NCBI GenBank assembly: GCA_944392335.1
Contig: CALXWJ010000082.1
Span: 31,898-95,897, forward strand
DNA: 64,000 nt
Direction: 5' to 3'
Source of the DNA: an uncultured Clostridia bacterium
GTDB lineage: Bacteria > Bacillota > Clostridia > UBA1381
The notes under the pieces: generated by a model
The model's database searches: none
What the model saw: only the letters and a program-made list of their open reading frames with translations
Told to the model about the DNA's origin: nothing
In this document: one piece after another, positions 28,663 to 37,976 of the stretch
Numbering within the stretch: position 1 is the stretch's first letter
Layout of the letters: every line of letters starts with the position of its first letter
Translations under genes and position numbers: made by a program

Positions 28663-29667
28663 TTACTTGTTTTTGTCTTTTTTATTTTCTTTTTCTTCTT
28701 TCTTTGCAAAATGTTTACTCTTTTCTTTTATATAATCGATACTGTTGTCTGACTCATATTGTTGATCAACACCAAAGAATTCGGGATTATTGTTATTTTT
28801 CATCTCAATACTTGACTCGCCGTCGGAATAGTCATAATAGCCGTAACCATAGCCATATCCGTAGCCGTAGCCGCCATACCCGTATGAATATTTAGAATGT
28901 CCGTAGCCATATCCGTAACGCTTATAGGAGCCATATCTGCTGGTGAGATTATCAACATCGTTAAGAATATATCCCAAAATTTTTGCTTCGGCAAAATTCA
29001 AGCTGCTGCGTGCTCTTTCCAAGGTTTCATGAATCGTATAATTTTGTCTTATAACCACTATAACACCATCGGTGTACTTTGACATTGCAGTGGCATCTGA
29101 AACCAAAGTCACCGGAGGAGTATCTATAAATATATAATCATAATCATTAGACAATTCCTCCAGTATTTCTCCCATTTTTGCAGATGAAAGCAATTCAACG
29201 GGATTCGGAGGTATCTGTCCGGCAGTGATACAATCAATTCCTATATCATCACAATGCTTGACAGCGTCTTTCAGCGTAATGAGTCCGCATAACAAATCGG
29301 ACAAACCGTTTTTTCTTTCTAATTTTAAATATCTGTAAATCCTCGGTTTTCTTAAATCAGCGCCCACCAAAAGAACTCTAGAGCCTGTTTGATGAAATGC
29401 AATGGCTAAATTCAGGCAAGTTGTGGTTTTTCCCTCTCCCGGGCTTGCACTTGTAACAATTATTTTCTTACATTTGCTCGTTATGTTGCTCAGAGTGAAA
29501 ATAATATTGGTACGTGCTGCTTTATAAGCCTCCGTCACCAAAAAATTCGAACTGTTACTGAGAACCGATTCCACTCTGGATTGGGCAGAAAGCTTTTCTT
29601 GTTCCGTGGCTTTTGTTTTTGCCTTTGTCTCATTTACTTTTCCGACAAATTTTTTAAAGAAACTCAT
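28663..29667 (-). CDS. BY-kinase (CpsD/CapB type) with Gly-Tyr-repeat tail
   Basis: Bacterial tyrosine kinase that controls capsule or exopolysaccharide assembly. Walker A is SASPGEGKTTT with Lys80; Walker A' is VLLVGADLRKP, with Gly in place of the usual Asp-Ala start; Walker B is YIFIDTPPV. The family normally ends in a short tyrosine cluster that is autophosphorylated. Here residues about 245-285 contain 16 tyrosines, mostly as Gly-Tyr alternation, followed by a charged Lys/Glu tail. The start overlaps the chain-length gene by four bases (ATGA). No other capsule genes are adjacent. Confidence 0.9.
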   Translation of the reverse strand: MSFFKKFVGKVNETKAKTKATEQEKLSAQSRVESVLSNSSNFLVTEAYKAARTNIIFTLSNITSKCKKIIVTSASPGEGKTTTCLNLAIAFHQTGSRVLLVGADLRKPRIYRYLKLERKNGLSDLLCGLITLKDAVKHCDDIGIDCITAGQIPPNPVELLSSAKMGEILEELSNDYDYIFIDTPPVTLVSDATAMSKYTDGVIVVIRQNYTIHETLERARSSLNFAEAKILGYILNDVDNLTSRYGSYKRYGYGYGHSKYSYGYGGYGYGYGYGYGYYDYSDGESSIEMKNNNNPEFFGVDQQYESDNSIDYIKEKSKHFAKKEEKENKKDKNK

Positions 29668-30389
29668 TTATTCGCCCTCCTGCCTGATTGATTATTTGAA
29701 TTAGGATCTATATCCTTCCTTACAAAGGACGGGATCTCACCGAGCAACGGCTCTTCATAACGCTGCCTTATTTCATTTCCGTTCTTGATCCTTGTATCGA
29801 ATAATTCAAGTACTATTATAATAAATGCGCCGAGCAATATTCCTATAAATATACCTATAAAAGTATTCTGACGAATATTTGGAGAAATGGGTGTATTTGT
29901 TTCACTCGCATTATCAAGAACTTTCACCGAACCGGCTTCAACAACCCTTATTAATTCGTCCGGAGCATATTTTATGATGCTGCGCGTTATTTTATATACA
30001 TCATCGGCATTGGTCCCTTTAACTGTAATTGAAAGGATCTCCGTTTCGTTTAATGCTTCCATCGTTATCATGCTTTTAATTTCATTGACCGTATATTTGT
30101 TATTCATATCTTGAGCAACCTTTTCAAGAAATGTTCTTGCCTGCAGGATCTCCGCATAAGTCATAACCAACTGACGCGAAGAATTCATGTTTGCGGTGGA
30201 AATTTCCGTCGACGTTACCTCTCGTGATGAATTAACATACAGTGATGCTTTTGAACTGTATACCGGCGAAATGAATACTTCGGAATATACAAAAGCAAAT
30301 ATACCTACCAGAACGGCTGAAACCACTATCACCATCCATTTTCTTAACAGCATATCAATTATGTCTAGTATACTTAATTGTTCATTCAA
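29664..30389 (-). CDS. Wzz/CpsC-type chain-length determinant, BY-kinase activator
   Basis: Polysaccharide co-polymerase whose cytoplasmic tail activates the BY-kinase encoded next. There are two membrane segments: MLLRKWMVIVVSAVLVGIFA region near residues 13-33, and FIGIFIGILLGAFIIIVLEL near 190-210. Between them is an extracytoplasmic helical domain. The C-terminal ends with basic residues, as in CpsC. The start is TTG 30389 (MNEQLSILDI), six bases after GGAGTG; the frame running to 30443 starts inside non-coding sequence. It is translationally coupled to the kinase. Confidence 0.88.
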   Translation of the reverse strand: MNEQLSILDIIDMLLRKWMVIVVSAVLVGIFAFVYSEVFISPVYSSKASLYVNSSREVTSTEISTANMNSSRQLVMTYAEILQARTFLEKVAQDMNNKYTVNEIKSMITMEALNETEILSITVKGTNADDVYKITRSIIKYAPDELIRVVEAGSVKVLDNASETNTPISPNIRQNTFIGIFIGILLGAFIIIVLELFDTRIKNGNEIRQRYEEPLLGEIPSFVRKDIDPNSNNQSGRRANK

Positions 30390-30520
30390 AAAAATCACTC
30401 CTATATTTTTTCTGGCTTTTAATAAATATATGCCAAATTGCAAAACATTTTATTTTCATAGTTTCATAAAGATCATTAATATTTATTCCGCAAAATCGCC
30501 AAAAAATGAATTGTACCATA

Positions 30521-30549
30521 TATAACTGCGGACAAGACATTATTGAATA
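30521..30549 (-). repeat. Dispersed repeat, collapsed short form
   Basis: On the minus strand TATTCAATAATGTCTTGTCC joins directly to GCAGTTATATA. Both family ends meet at one CTTGTCC. Confidence 0.75.
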
Positions 30550-30559
30550 CATATCCGCT

Positions 30560-30847
30560 TTACATGATATAAACCAAAATGGCATAAATTATCGAAAAAA
30601 CAAATAAAATAATATGAATATAAATAAGCCTGTGTATACTTGAATATTTTTCTTGCTCATGCCATATCTTTATAGTTTTAAAAATGCATAAGGCGGCTCC
30701 GCACACTATTGTCGGAAAAAAGAAAAATCCAAGTAAATAATAATATTTTGTTTCCGATATAAGCGCCATAACAAGAAAAAAATATCCCAATCCGCTGAGT
30801 AAAGAAAAAATCAATGTCCCATATTTTGAATTTAATAATTTATTCAC
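30560..30847 (-). CDS. Small integral membrane protein, unknown
   Basis: 95 residues with three hydrophobic segments (about 9-30, 36-57 and 70-93) and a charged loop KIWHEQEKYSSIHR. I do not recognise a family. The start is GTG 30847 (MNKLLNSKYG), six bases after GGAGG; a longer frame to 30880 would place the ribosome site inside the gene. It lies 46 bp after glk on the same strand, so it is probably co-transcribed. Confidence 0.7.
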   Translation of the reverse strand: MNKLLNSKYGTLIFSLLSGLGYFFLVMALISETKYYYLLGFFFFPTIVCGAALCIFKTIKIWHEQEKYSSIHRLIYIHIILFVFSIIYAILVYIM

Positions 30848-30893
30848 CTTGATCCTCCATTCTGTCTCAATGGGCTGCAATCTTTAGGACAGA

Positions 30894-31832
30894 TTACTCT
30901 TTGCAGGAAAGGGCAGCGCCGACAATCCCCGCATCATTATATAATGTTGCGATGCTTAATTCTGTCTTTTTAAGATATTTATTATATTCATGCTTATCAC
31001 AGTATTCTTTTATCGGATTTAGAAGATAGTCTCCCTCTCTGCTGATACCGCCTCCGATAACAATTTTTTCAGGCTGAAATATATTGATTATACTGACCAG
31101 ACCCGAGGCAACATATTCTAAATATTGCTTTACAACCTCATTCCCCGCCTTATCTCCGGCTTTTGCGGCAATAAACGCGGTCCTTCCATTGATTTTTCCG
31201 TCAGCCTTAGCTATTTCATGCATTTTTGAATCCGGATTTCTTTCCATCGCTTCTTTTGTCTGTCTGATAAGCGCAGTAACAGAAGCATATGCTTCCCAAC
31301 AGCCTATGTTCCCGCAATTGCAGGGTATTCCGTTATGTACCAATGTAATATGACCCAATTCTCCTCCTGCACCGTTAAATCCACTGTATACTTTTTTATT
31401 TATTATTATTCCTCCGCCTACTCCGGTTCCCAAAGTGATAAAGATAAAGGAATCAACATTGCTTCCATTTATCATGTATTCCCCGAAAGCCGCCGCATCA
31501 GCGTCATTTAAAATGTTTATCGGTTTGTCAAAATATTTTTTCATTTCCGCAACCAACGGCGCATGATCCATCTTTAAATTGTTGGAAAATGCAACAATAC
31601 CGTTCTTGGAATCAACCGATCCCGGGCATCCTATTCCGATACCGTCAATATCATCCATTGTAAGTCCTGCTTTTGATACTATTTTTTCCGAAAGCTTTGC
31701 CATATCGGCAACAATTTCTTTATAATTTCTCGGAAGCAGGGTAGGAGTTGAATCGGTGTTGGTTATTTCCCCTTCTTCCGTTACAAGCCCTGCCGCAATA
31801 TTTGTTCCGCCTAAATCTATACCTATATACAT
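30894..31832 (-). CDS. glk: ROK-family glucokinase
   Basis: Phosphorylates glucose with ATP. The phosphate-binding GIDLGGTNIAAGLV lies at residues 3-16, ILNDADAAAFGEY contains the catalytic aspartate (near 104), and GELGHITL precedes the zinc motif CNCGNIGCWEAY (near 168-180) that defines ROK proteins. Length 312 and no N-terminal helix-turn-helix, so an enzyme rather than a repressor. The start is ATG 31832 after AGAGGAG. Other hexoses are possible substrates. Confidence 0.92.
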   Translation of the reverse strand: MYIGIDLGGTNIAAGLVTEEGEITNTDSTPTLLPRNYKEIVADMAKLSEKIVSKAGLTMDDIDGIGIGCPGSVDSKNGIVAFSNNLKMDHAPLVAEMKKYFDKPINILNDADAAAFGEYMINGSNVDSFIFITLGTGVGGGIIINKKVYSGFNGAGGELGHITLVHNGIPCNCGNIGCWEAYASVTALIRQTKEAMERNPDSKMHEIAKADGKINGRTAFIAAKAGDKAGNEVVKQYLEYVASGLVSIINIFQPEKIVIGGGISREGDYLLNPIKEYCDKHEYNKYLKKTELSIATLYNDAGIVGAALSCKE

Positions 31833-32011
31833 CAATATTTTCTCCTCTGATCTAATTAATACATTATGTTTATTCTATACCATATTTCCATAAATGTCAA
31901 TTGTTTTTTATTTTTTTCAAGTATTTGTAACCTAAATAAAACATAAGCGACAAAATATGTGAACCGGCGGACCTTGTACAATCAAAGGATATATACTGTC
32001 AAACAGTTATG

Positions 32012-32158
32012 TTCAATAAGTGCTTGTCCCGTCATTCAATGAAGGCAAGAGCGCAGGCTGTGCTTTGCTGTAACCAGCGGGAGATTGTACTCTCACCGAT
32101 TACAAATACACAACCCGCCGCCGATTACGGCGGGGGACATCTTGCCTACAGTTATATT
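32012..32158 (+). repeat. Dispersed structured repeat, copy F
   Basis: TTCAATAAGTGCTTGTCC at the 5' end and CTTGCCTACAGTTATATT at the 3' end. Hairpin 3 CCCGCCGCCGATTACGGCGG is perfect. The 568-bp gap 31833-32400 contains this copy and the ABC promoter; nothing else is evident. Confidence 0.8.
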
Positions 32159-32264
32159 GGATACCTATTATACTCATTTTTACATTTTTGTGTAAAAAAT
32201 AAAGCAATATATTAAAAAGAAACTGCATTTTTTTGGCATTTATAATGTTTTTATTTAAAATCCC

Positions 32265-32293
32265 TTGACTTTAGCACATTAAAATGATAGAGT
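32265..32293 (+). promoter_or_regulatory. Promoter of the amino-acid ABC transporter
   Basis: TTGACT (32265-32270), a 17-bp spacer and TAGAGT (32288-32293), about 100 bp before the permease start. Confidence 0.5.
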
Positions 32294-32400
32294 ATTATCA
32301 TAGTAAAATGTATTTTAATATTATGGTAATAATTAATTAACAATATACTTTATTTATTGTATTTTATACTGTCAAAGCAAGAACGGAACGGAGGAATATT

Positions 32401-33078
32401 ATGGCAGACATGACATTTAATGAGATCGTCCGCAATTTATTTGAGGGATTCTATCAAAACGGTTTAATATTTATTTTTACACTTATTTTTGCAATACCTT
32501 TGGGGCTTATAATCACCTTTGGTTCCATGTCAAAATTTACACCCATAAAATCGCTGCCTAAATTTAAACCGATAAAATGGATAGCCAAAACTTTTGTATG
32601 GATAATAAGAGGAACACCGCTTATGCTTCAGCTTTTTGTGGTAATGTATGCACCGGGAATGTTATTCGACATACCTATGAAGTCACGAATGACAGCGGTC
32701 CTTATTGCTTTTGTCATTAACTATGCCGCATATTTTTCCGAAATATACAGAGGCGGGATAGAGAGTATCGCAAAGGGTCAATATGAAGCCGGTCAGGTTC
32801 TCGGAATGACAAAAAGGCAAATATTTTTTAAAGTCATTCTGTTTCAGGTCATAAAAAGAATAACTCCGCCCATGAGCAACGAAATCATAACGCTTGTAAA
32901 AGATACATCATTGGCAAGAATTGTAGGTATACCCGAAATTATAATGTGTGCCGAAAGATTTACAAAATCCGGTCTTATATGGCCTTTGTTTTCAACAGGA
33001 CTTTATTTCTTGTTTTTTAACGGATTACTGACCATATTATTCGGATATTTTGAGAAAAAAATGAATTATTACAATTAA
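32401..33078 (+). CDS. Polar amino-acid ABC transporter permease
   Basis: HisM/GlnP-type membrane subunit (225 residues, about five hydrophobic segments). WIIRGTPLMLQLFVVMYAPG near residues 62-81 is the family signature, and EAGQVLGMTKRQIFFKVILF near 122 is the EAA loop that contacts the ATPase. The ribosome site is CGGAGGAATATT. The ATPase follows after 22 bp. No substrate-binding protein gene is present on either side. The transported amino acid is not determinable. Confidence 0.9.
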   Translation: MADMTFNEIVRNLFEGFYQNGLIFIFTLIFAIPLGLIITFGSMSKFTPIKSLPKFKPIKWIAKTFVWIIRGTPLMLQLFVVMYAPGMLFDIPMKSRMTAVLIAFVINYAAYFSEIYRGGIESIAKGQYEAGQVLGMTKRQIFFKVILFQVIKRITPPMSNEIITLVKDTSLARIVGIPEIIMCAERFTKSGLIWPLFSTGLYFLFFNGLLTILFGYFEKKMNYYN

Positions 33079-33100
33079 CGATCCATCGGAGGAATATTAA

Positions 33101-33889
33101 ATGTCTGTTTTAAAAATCGAAAATATACATAAACGCTTCGGCAAAACAGAAGTTCTCAAGGGAGTAACCTTTGAAATGAATAAAGGTGAAGTTGTTGCAA
33201 TTCTCGGGAGTTCGGGAAGCGGTAAAACAACTCTTTTAAGATGCATAAACTTTTTGGAAAAGGCAGATGCGGGGAAAATATATGTTGAAGGCACTCCGGT
33301 TTTTGACGCTGAAAACAAAACAAAAATTTCCGCAAAAGAAATTAGAAAAAACCAATTGAATTTTGGATTGGTTTTCCAGTCTTTCAATCTTTTTCCGCAA
33401 TATAACGTTCTTGACAATGTAATGCTTGCACCAAAGCTACTGGCAAAAGAGAGAGAAGATTATAAAGTAAATAAAGCTTTGATACAGTCCGAAATAAAAA
33501 AGGACGCATTGCAAATGCTTGAACAGGTCGGACTTGAACAAAAGCTAGAAAGCTATCCATGCGAGCTTTCGGGAGGCCAGCAGCAAAGGGTATCCATTGC
33601 AAGAGCTTTGGTTTTAAAACCCAAAGTGTTGTTTTTTGATGAACCCACCTCAGCGCTTGACCCCGAATTGACGGGAGAGATCCTTAAGGTTATCAGAAAT
33701 CTTGCATTGAATAAAACAACAATGATAATAGTAACACACGAAATAGAATTTGCAAAAAATGTTGCCGACCGGATCATCTTTATGGATGACGGTGTGATCG
33801 CCGAGGACGGCACTCCGGAAGAGGTAATTGACAATCCGAAAAACAACAGAACAAGATCTTTTTTAAATAAATTTAACGAATTAAAATAA
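33101..33889 (+). CDS. Polar amino-acid ABC transporter ATPase
   Basis: GlnQ-type ATP-binding subunit. Walker A GSSGSGKTT near residue 36, Q-loop in GLVFQSFNLFPQ, signature LSGGQQQR near 155, Walker B VLFFDEPTSALDPE near 175, and the switch histidine in IIVTHEIEFA. Length 262. Partner of the preceding permease; the two genes use near-identical ribosome sites. Confidence 0.94.
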   Translation: MSVLKIENIHKRFGKTEVLKGVTFEMNKGEVVAILGSSGSGKTTLLRCINFLEKADAGKIYVEGTPVFDAENKTKISAKEIRKNQLNFGLVFQSFNLFPQYNVLDNVMLAPKLLAKEREDYKVNKALIQSEIKKDALQMLEQVGLEQKLESYPCELSGGQQQRVSIARALVLKPKVLFFDEPTSALDPELTGEILKVIRNLALNKTTMIIVTHEIEFAKNVADRIIFMDDGVIAEDGTPEEVIDNPKNNRTRSFLNKFNELK

Positions 33890-33902
33890 ATATCCTATCA
33901 TG

Positions 33903-34046
33903 CTCAATAAGGGCTTGTCCCGTCATTCATCGAGGACAATAGCGCAGCTATGCGGCGTTGTAATCAGTAAGAGACCGTACTCCCACTGATTACAGATGAA
34001 ATCCGGCGCTGACAAAAGCGGGGCACATTTTGTCCGCAGTTATATA
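33903..34046 (+). repeat. Dispersed structured repeat, copy G
   Basis: CTCAATAAGGGCTTGTCCCG at the 5' end and TTTTGTCCGCAGTTATATA at the 3' end, starting 14 bp after the ABC ATPase stop. Hairpin 2 arms GTAATCAGTAAGAG and CTCCCACTGATTAC. The 613-bp gap 33890-34502 holds this copy and the asnA T-box. Confidence 0.8.
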
Positions 34047-34119
34047 AACAAAATTGCCAAATAATTAACGTTTATTTTTGTAATTTTGTATATAAAATAC
34101 CCAAGATTATGAAAATTTA

Positions 34120-34148
34120 TTGACAAAAATCAAAAATTGATTCATAAT
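34120..34148 (+). promoter_or_regulatory. asnA promoter
   Basis: TTGACA (34120-34125), a 17-bp spacer and CATAAT (34143-34148), about 40 bp before the T-box stem I. Confidence 0.6.
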
Positions 34149-34184
34149 ATAGATATAATTTAATTATAATATTTTAAAGGCAAT

Positions 34185-34452
34185 GATAAAGAGAAGTAGC
34201 ATAAGAATTCGTTTATGAGTGAGTGCGGGACAGTGTGAACCGCATAACAGAGCTTATGTGAATAACACTTTGGAGCTGCAATCCGAACGTTTGTTGTAAA
34301 TCAGTAGGTGCGTCGTCATGCCATGCGTAAACTGGCAGGATCTTGTTGGAGATCTATGAGTGATTGAAGCTTCGCTTCAATAATATAGGTGGTACCGCGG
34401 GTGCAGCAGCAACTCGTCCTATAATTTTTAGGATAAGTATGCTGTTTTTTTG
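34185..34452 (+). ncRNA. T-box leader, predicted tRNA-Asn specificity
   Basis: Transcription attenuator that reads uncharged tRNA. The T-box sequence GGTGGTACCGCGG lies at 34388-34400. Stem I pairs AGCATAAG (34198-34205) with CTTATGTG (34253-34260); an AGTA element lies just before the 5' arm. The specifier position after GAAT holds AAC (34264-34266), the asparagine codon, matching the downstream asparagine synthetase. The terminator is a CAGCA/TGCTG hairpin ending in T7 (34404-34451). Confidence 0.9.
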
Positions 34453-34502
34453 TATGTAAAACAGCATACACACAATGATATTATTAAAGGAGACCAACTA
34501 AA

Positions 34503-35513
34503 ATGAAAGAATTTCAAATTCCAAAAGACTACAAATGCACAATGTCATTAAGACAAACTCAAAAAGCCATTAAAACAATCAAGGATACGTTTCAAGAGGC
34601 TCTCGCGCAAGCCTTAAACCTTGACAGGATCACAGCGCCGATTATAGTAACTCACGAAAGCGGTATAAACGACGACTTAAACGGCGTGGAAAGAAAAGTG
34701 GATTTTACCGTAAAAGAAATGAATGAACAAAAATGTGAAGTTGTCCAGTCTCTTGCAAAATGGAAAAGAATGGCTTTGTATCGTTATGAATATGAACCTG
34801 GATACGGAATATATACCGATATGAACGCCATCAGGAGAGATGACGATATAGATAATCTCCATTCGATTTTTGTTGATCAATGGGATTGGGAAAAAATAAT
34901 AACAAAAGAAGACAGGAATGTCGAATATTTAAAGGAAACAGTCAAAAAAATTGCCGAGACCGTTGCGTTTACCTGTGAAAAGATTAAATCGGCATATCCG
35001 CAGATAACGACCGAAATATCCCATGACGTATTCTTCATAACCACTCAGGAGCTTGAAGACATGTATCCCGATCTAACGCCAAAGGAAAGAGAAAACGAGA
35101 TCGTAAAAAAACATAAAACGGTATTTCTTATGCAGATAGGCGGCATATTAAAAAGCGGTATAAAACACGACGGAAGAGCTGCCGATTATGATGACTGGTC
35201 GCTCAACGGAGACCTGCTCTTCTGGAATGATATATTAAAATGTGCGTTTGAAGTTTCCTCAATGGGTATACGAGTAGACGCAAAATCTTTGGATCAACAG
35301 CTAAAGATATGCGGTAATGAGGAAAGAAGAAAATTCCCATACCATAAAATGATACTAAACAACGAGCTTCCGCTTACGATCGGCGGTGGGATCGGACAGT
35401 CAAGAATTTGCATGCTTCTGTTGCAAAAAGCACATATAGGCGAGGTTCAGGTATCAGTCTGGCCGGAAGAGATGATAGAAGAATGTAAGAAAAATTCAAT
35501 TATATTGCTATAA
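34503..35513 (+). CDS. asnA: Asparagine synthetase A (ammonia-dependent)
   Basis: Makes asparagine from aspartate, ammonia and ATP; a class II tRNA-synthetase-like fold. Family blocks are LRQTQKAIKTIKDTFQEAL at residues 17-35, SGINDDLNGVERKVDFTV near 55, HSIFVDQWDWEKII near 118, and GGGIGQSRICMLLLQKAHIG near 292-311. Length 336. The T-box in its leader should raise expression when tRNA-Asn is uncharged. Confidence 0.96.
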   Translation: MKEFQIPKDYKCTMSLRQTQKAIKTIKDTFQEALAQALNLDRITAPIIVTHESGINDDLNGVERKVDFTVKEMNEQKCEVVQSLAKWKRMALYRYEYEPGYGIYTDMNAIRRDDDIDNLHSIFVDQWDWEKIITKEDRNVEYLKETVKKIAETVAFTCEKIKSAYPQITTEISHDVFFITTQELEDMYPDLTPKERENEIVKKHKTVFLMQIGGILKSGIKHDGRAADYDDWSLNGDLLFWNDILKCAFEVSSMGIRVDAKSLDQQLKICGNEERRKFPYHKMILNNELPLTIGGGIGQSRICMLLLQKAHIGEVQVSVWPEEMIEECKKNSIILL

Positions 35514-35599
35514 AATTTATCTTGATATACAAAAAACAATATTTGTCTAAACTGCATTTTCTCATCACTTGCTGCACTGTTTGTCGCAGCAAGTGATTT

Positions 35600-36376
35600 T
35601 TATGTAATATTTCTGTATTCGGTCGGTGTCATTCCGGTAATTTTTATAAAATTTCGATTAAAGCTTCTCAGAGCCGAAAATCCGCACGCGTCGCTTATTT
35701 TTATTATAGTATTATCGGTATTTTTCAGCATGTAACATGCTTTTGAAATACGCACACGATTTATGTATTCATTAAAAGACATCCCAACGTATTCCGAAAA
35801 AAACTTTGATAGATATGAATAGTCATATTTTAATTCTTCGGACACTCTTTTTAAGGTACATTCTTCGGTATAATTTTCATTTACAAAAGTAAAAATTTTG
35901 TCAAGCAGTTCCAAAAAAGAACTGCTTTTCTTCTTTTTTAAAATCAAAGGGGTACTTTTTGTAAGCTCTGAAAACATCAGATATAATATCCCTTTTATTC
36001 TCATAAGATCATCATCATTTGTACTTTTTGTAAACATTAAAAACACAGAAGGATCTTTCAGGTTAATAACGGGATTTTCAGGAACTTTGCCTTGTGAAAT
36101 CCTATAAAATAAAGCTACAAGCTCACTTGAAAAAATACAAAGAGTATGAGTGCTTTTTGTTTTTGTTGTGGTTGAATGTATCTGATAAGGAAAAATAAAT
36201 ATTATATCGCCCCTGTGTAAAACATAATCTTTCGATTCTATCTGAACAATCATCTCTCCGTCCGTTACGGCTATTATTTCAAAGCAGCTGTGTATATGAA
36301 GCGGAAATGTCAAATTGTTTCCATATTCAAATGTAAAATAATCTGCAGACAAGCTGTGATTCAATTGATAAATCAT
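35600..36376 (-). CDS. AraC-family transcriptional regulator
   Basis: 258 residues: an N-terminal cupin (about 10-95; LHIHSCFEIIAVTDGEMIVQ) for ligand binding, and a C-terminal double helix-turn-helix (about 160-256) ending in the signature ALRSFNRNFIKITGMTPTEY. It lies 198 bp from and divergent to xylA, so it is probably the local activator of the xylose/xyloside genes, with a sugar as the ligand. The effector is inferred from position only. Confidence 0.88.
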   Translation of the reverse strand: MIYQLNHSLSADYFTFEYGNNLTFPLHIHSCFEIIAVTDGEMIVQIESKDYVLHRGDIIFIFPYQIHSTTTKTKSTHTLCIFSSELVALFYRISQGKVPENPVINLKDPSVFLMFTKSTNDDDLMRIKGILYLMFSELTKSTPLILKKKKSSSFLELLDKIFTFVNENYTEECTLKRVSEELKYDYSYLSKFFSEYVGMSFNEYINRVRISKACYMLKNTDNTIIKISDACGFSALRSFNRNFIKITGMTPTEYRNIT

Positions 36377-36573
36377 TTACTGACCTTCTTACCTCTATAA
36401 TATTTGATCGGTTATTGTATTGTAATTTTAACATAAAATATATCTGTTGTCCATTGTTTTTGATAATAAAAATAGCAAAAAAACAAAATTATGTCTATAT
36501 TTTACCTTAAAATGGCGAGATTTATATTCTTATATATAATATAATAAAAGAAAAATAAACTGAGGTGGTAAAC

Positions 36574-37890
36574 ATGGAATTTTTTGAAAGCATAAAAAAA
36601 ATACAATATGAAGGGGCGCAATCCAAGAACATGTATTCTTTCAGGCATTACAATCCCGATGAAATTATCGGCGGAAAAACGATGAAAGAACAGCTTAAAT
36701 TCGCTATGAGCTGGTGGCATACTCTCGGCGCCGACGGTACCGACATGTTCGGAAGCGGCACAATGGATAAGACATTCGGCGGAAAAACTCCTATGGAGAC
36801 CGCAAAAAACAAAGTTTATGCCGGCTTTGAATTTATGAATAAAATGGGTATCGAATACTTTTGTTTTCACGACAAGGATCTGGCTCCCGAAGGGGAAAGT
36901 CTTGCCGAATTCCAAAAAAATCTTGATGAGATCGTTCCGATAATAAAAGAGCAGATGCAAAAGTATAACATCAAGCTTTTATGGGGTACCGCAAATTGTT
37001 TTAATCATCCGCGATATGTTCACGGCGCGGCAACAAGTCCCTATGCCGATGTTTTCGCGTATGCGGCGGCCCAAATAAAAAAGGCGCTGGACATCACAAT
37101 TGAGCTTGGCGCAAAAGGATATGTATTCTGGGGCGGACGTGAAGGTTACGAAACGCTTCTTAATACCGATATGAAATTTGAACTTGATAATATGGCGCGT
37201 CTTATGAAAATGGCAGTCGAATATGCACGTTCAAAAGGATATGACGGTGATTTTTACATTGAACCCAAGCCAAAAGAGCCTACAAAGCATCAATATGATT
37301 TTGATGCGGCTACCGTTATGAATTTCCTGAGAACATATGGTCTTGAAAAAGACTTTAAGTTAAACATAGAAGCAAATCATGCAACTCTGGCAAAGCATAC
37401 CTTTGAGCATGAACTTCAAATTGCAAGAATAAACGGTGCATTCGGTTCAATTGACGCAAATCAAGGCGACGAACATCTCGGCTGGGATACAGATCAATTC
37501 CCCACAAACGTTTACAGCACAACATATTGCATGCTTGAGGTTTTGAGAGCCGGCGGATTTACAAACGGCGGACTTAACTTTGACGCGAAATCAAGAAGAG
37601 GATCCATGACTCCCGAAGATCTGTTCCTGTCATACATCGCAGGTATGGACTCTTTTGCTCTCGGGCTTAAAAACGCATATAAAATCATTGAAGACGGAAG
37701 AATCGATGATTTCGTAAAACAAAGATATTCTTCATATAAAGATGGGATCGGCGCGGATATAATAAACGGAAAAGCAGGATTAAAGGAGCTTTCCGACTAT
37801 GCTTTATCCCTTGGAAAGGTTGATAACAAAGAAAGCGCAAGACAGGAATATCTCGAAAGCATTGTTAATGACATTTTGTTCGGAAAATAA
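36574..37890 (+). CDS. xylA: Xylose isomerase
   Basis: Converts D-xylose to D-xylulose with divalent metals; also isomerises glucose. Key blocks are [12 protein letters not shown] near residue 100 with the catalytic histidine, [16 protein letters not shown] near 230 with metal ligands, and [20 protein letters not shown] near 298. Length 438, the cluster II type. The start is ATG 36574 after GAGGTGG; the GTG at 36565 overlaps that ribosome site. First gene of the xylA-xylB-GH3 run. Confidence 0.97.
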   Translation: MEFFESIKKIQYEGAQSKNMYSFRHYNPDEIIGGKTMKEQLKFAMSWWHTLGADGTDMFGSGTMDKTFGGKTPMETAKNKVYAGFEFMNKMGIEYFCFHDKDLAPEGESLAEFQKNLDEIVPIIKEQMQKYNIKLLWGTANCFNHPRYVHGAATSPYADVFAYAAAQIKKALDITIELGAKGYVFWGGREGYETLLNTDMKFELDNMARLMKMAVEYARSKGYDGDFYIEPKPKEPTKHQYDFDAATVMNFLRTYGLEKDFKLNIEANHATLAKHTFEHELQIARINGAFGSIDANQGDEHLGWDTDQFPTNVYSTTYCMLEVLRAGGFTNGGLNFDAKSRRGSMTPEDLFLSYIAGMDSFALGLKNAYKIIEDGRIDDFVKQRYSSYKDGIGADIINGKAGLKELSDYALSLGKVDNKESARQEYLESIVNDILFGK

Positions 37891-37976
37891 TAAAAAGGAT
37901 TTTTGTATGGTGAATACAGGTATACCATGTTACTTTTAAATCAAATATTTTTATTTCAATGAAAAGAGTGATCAAT

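Noticed and set aside
28830..28925. Tandem short DNA repeats that could suggest a CRISPR-like or satellite array
   Set aside because: They are the codons for the Gly-Tyr tail of the BY-kinase; no spacers or constant repeat length.
34185..34452. Folded region considered as a tRNA or other riboswitch
   Set aside because: T-box core sequence, specifier and terminator identify it as a T-box leader.
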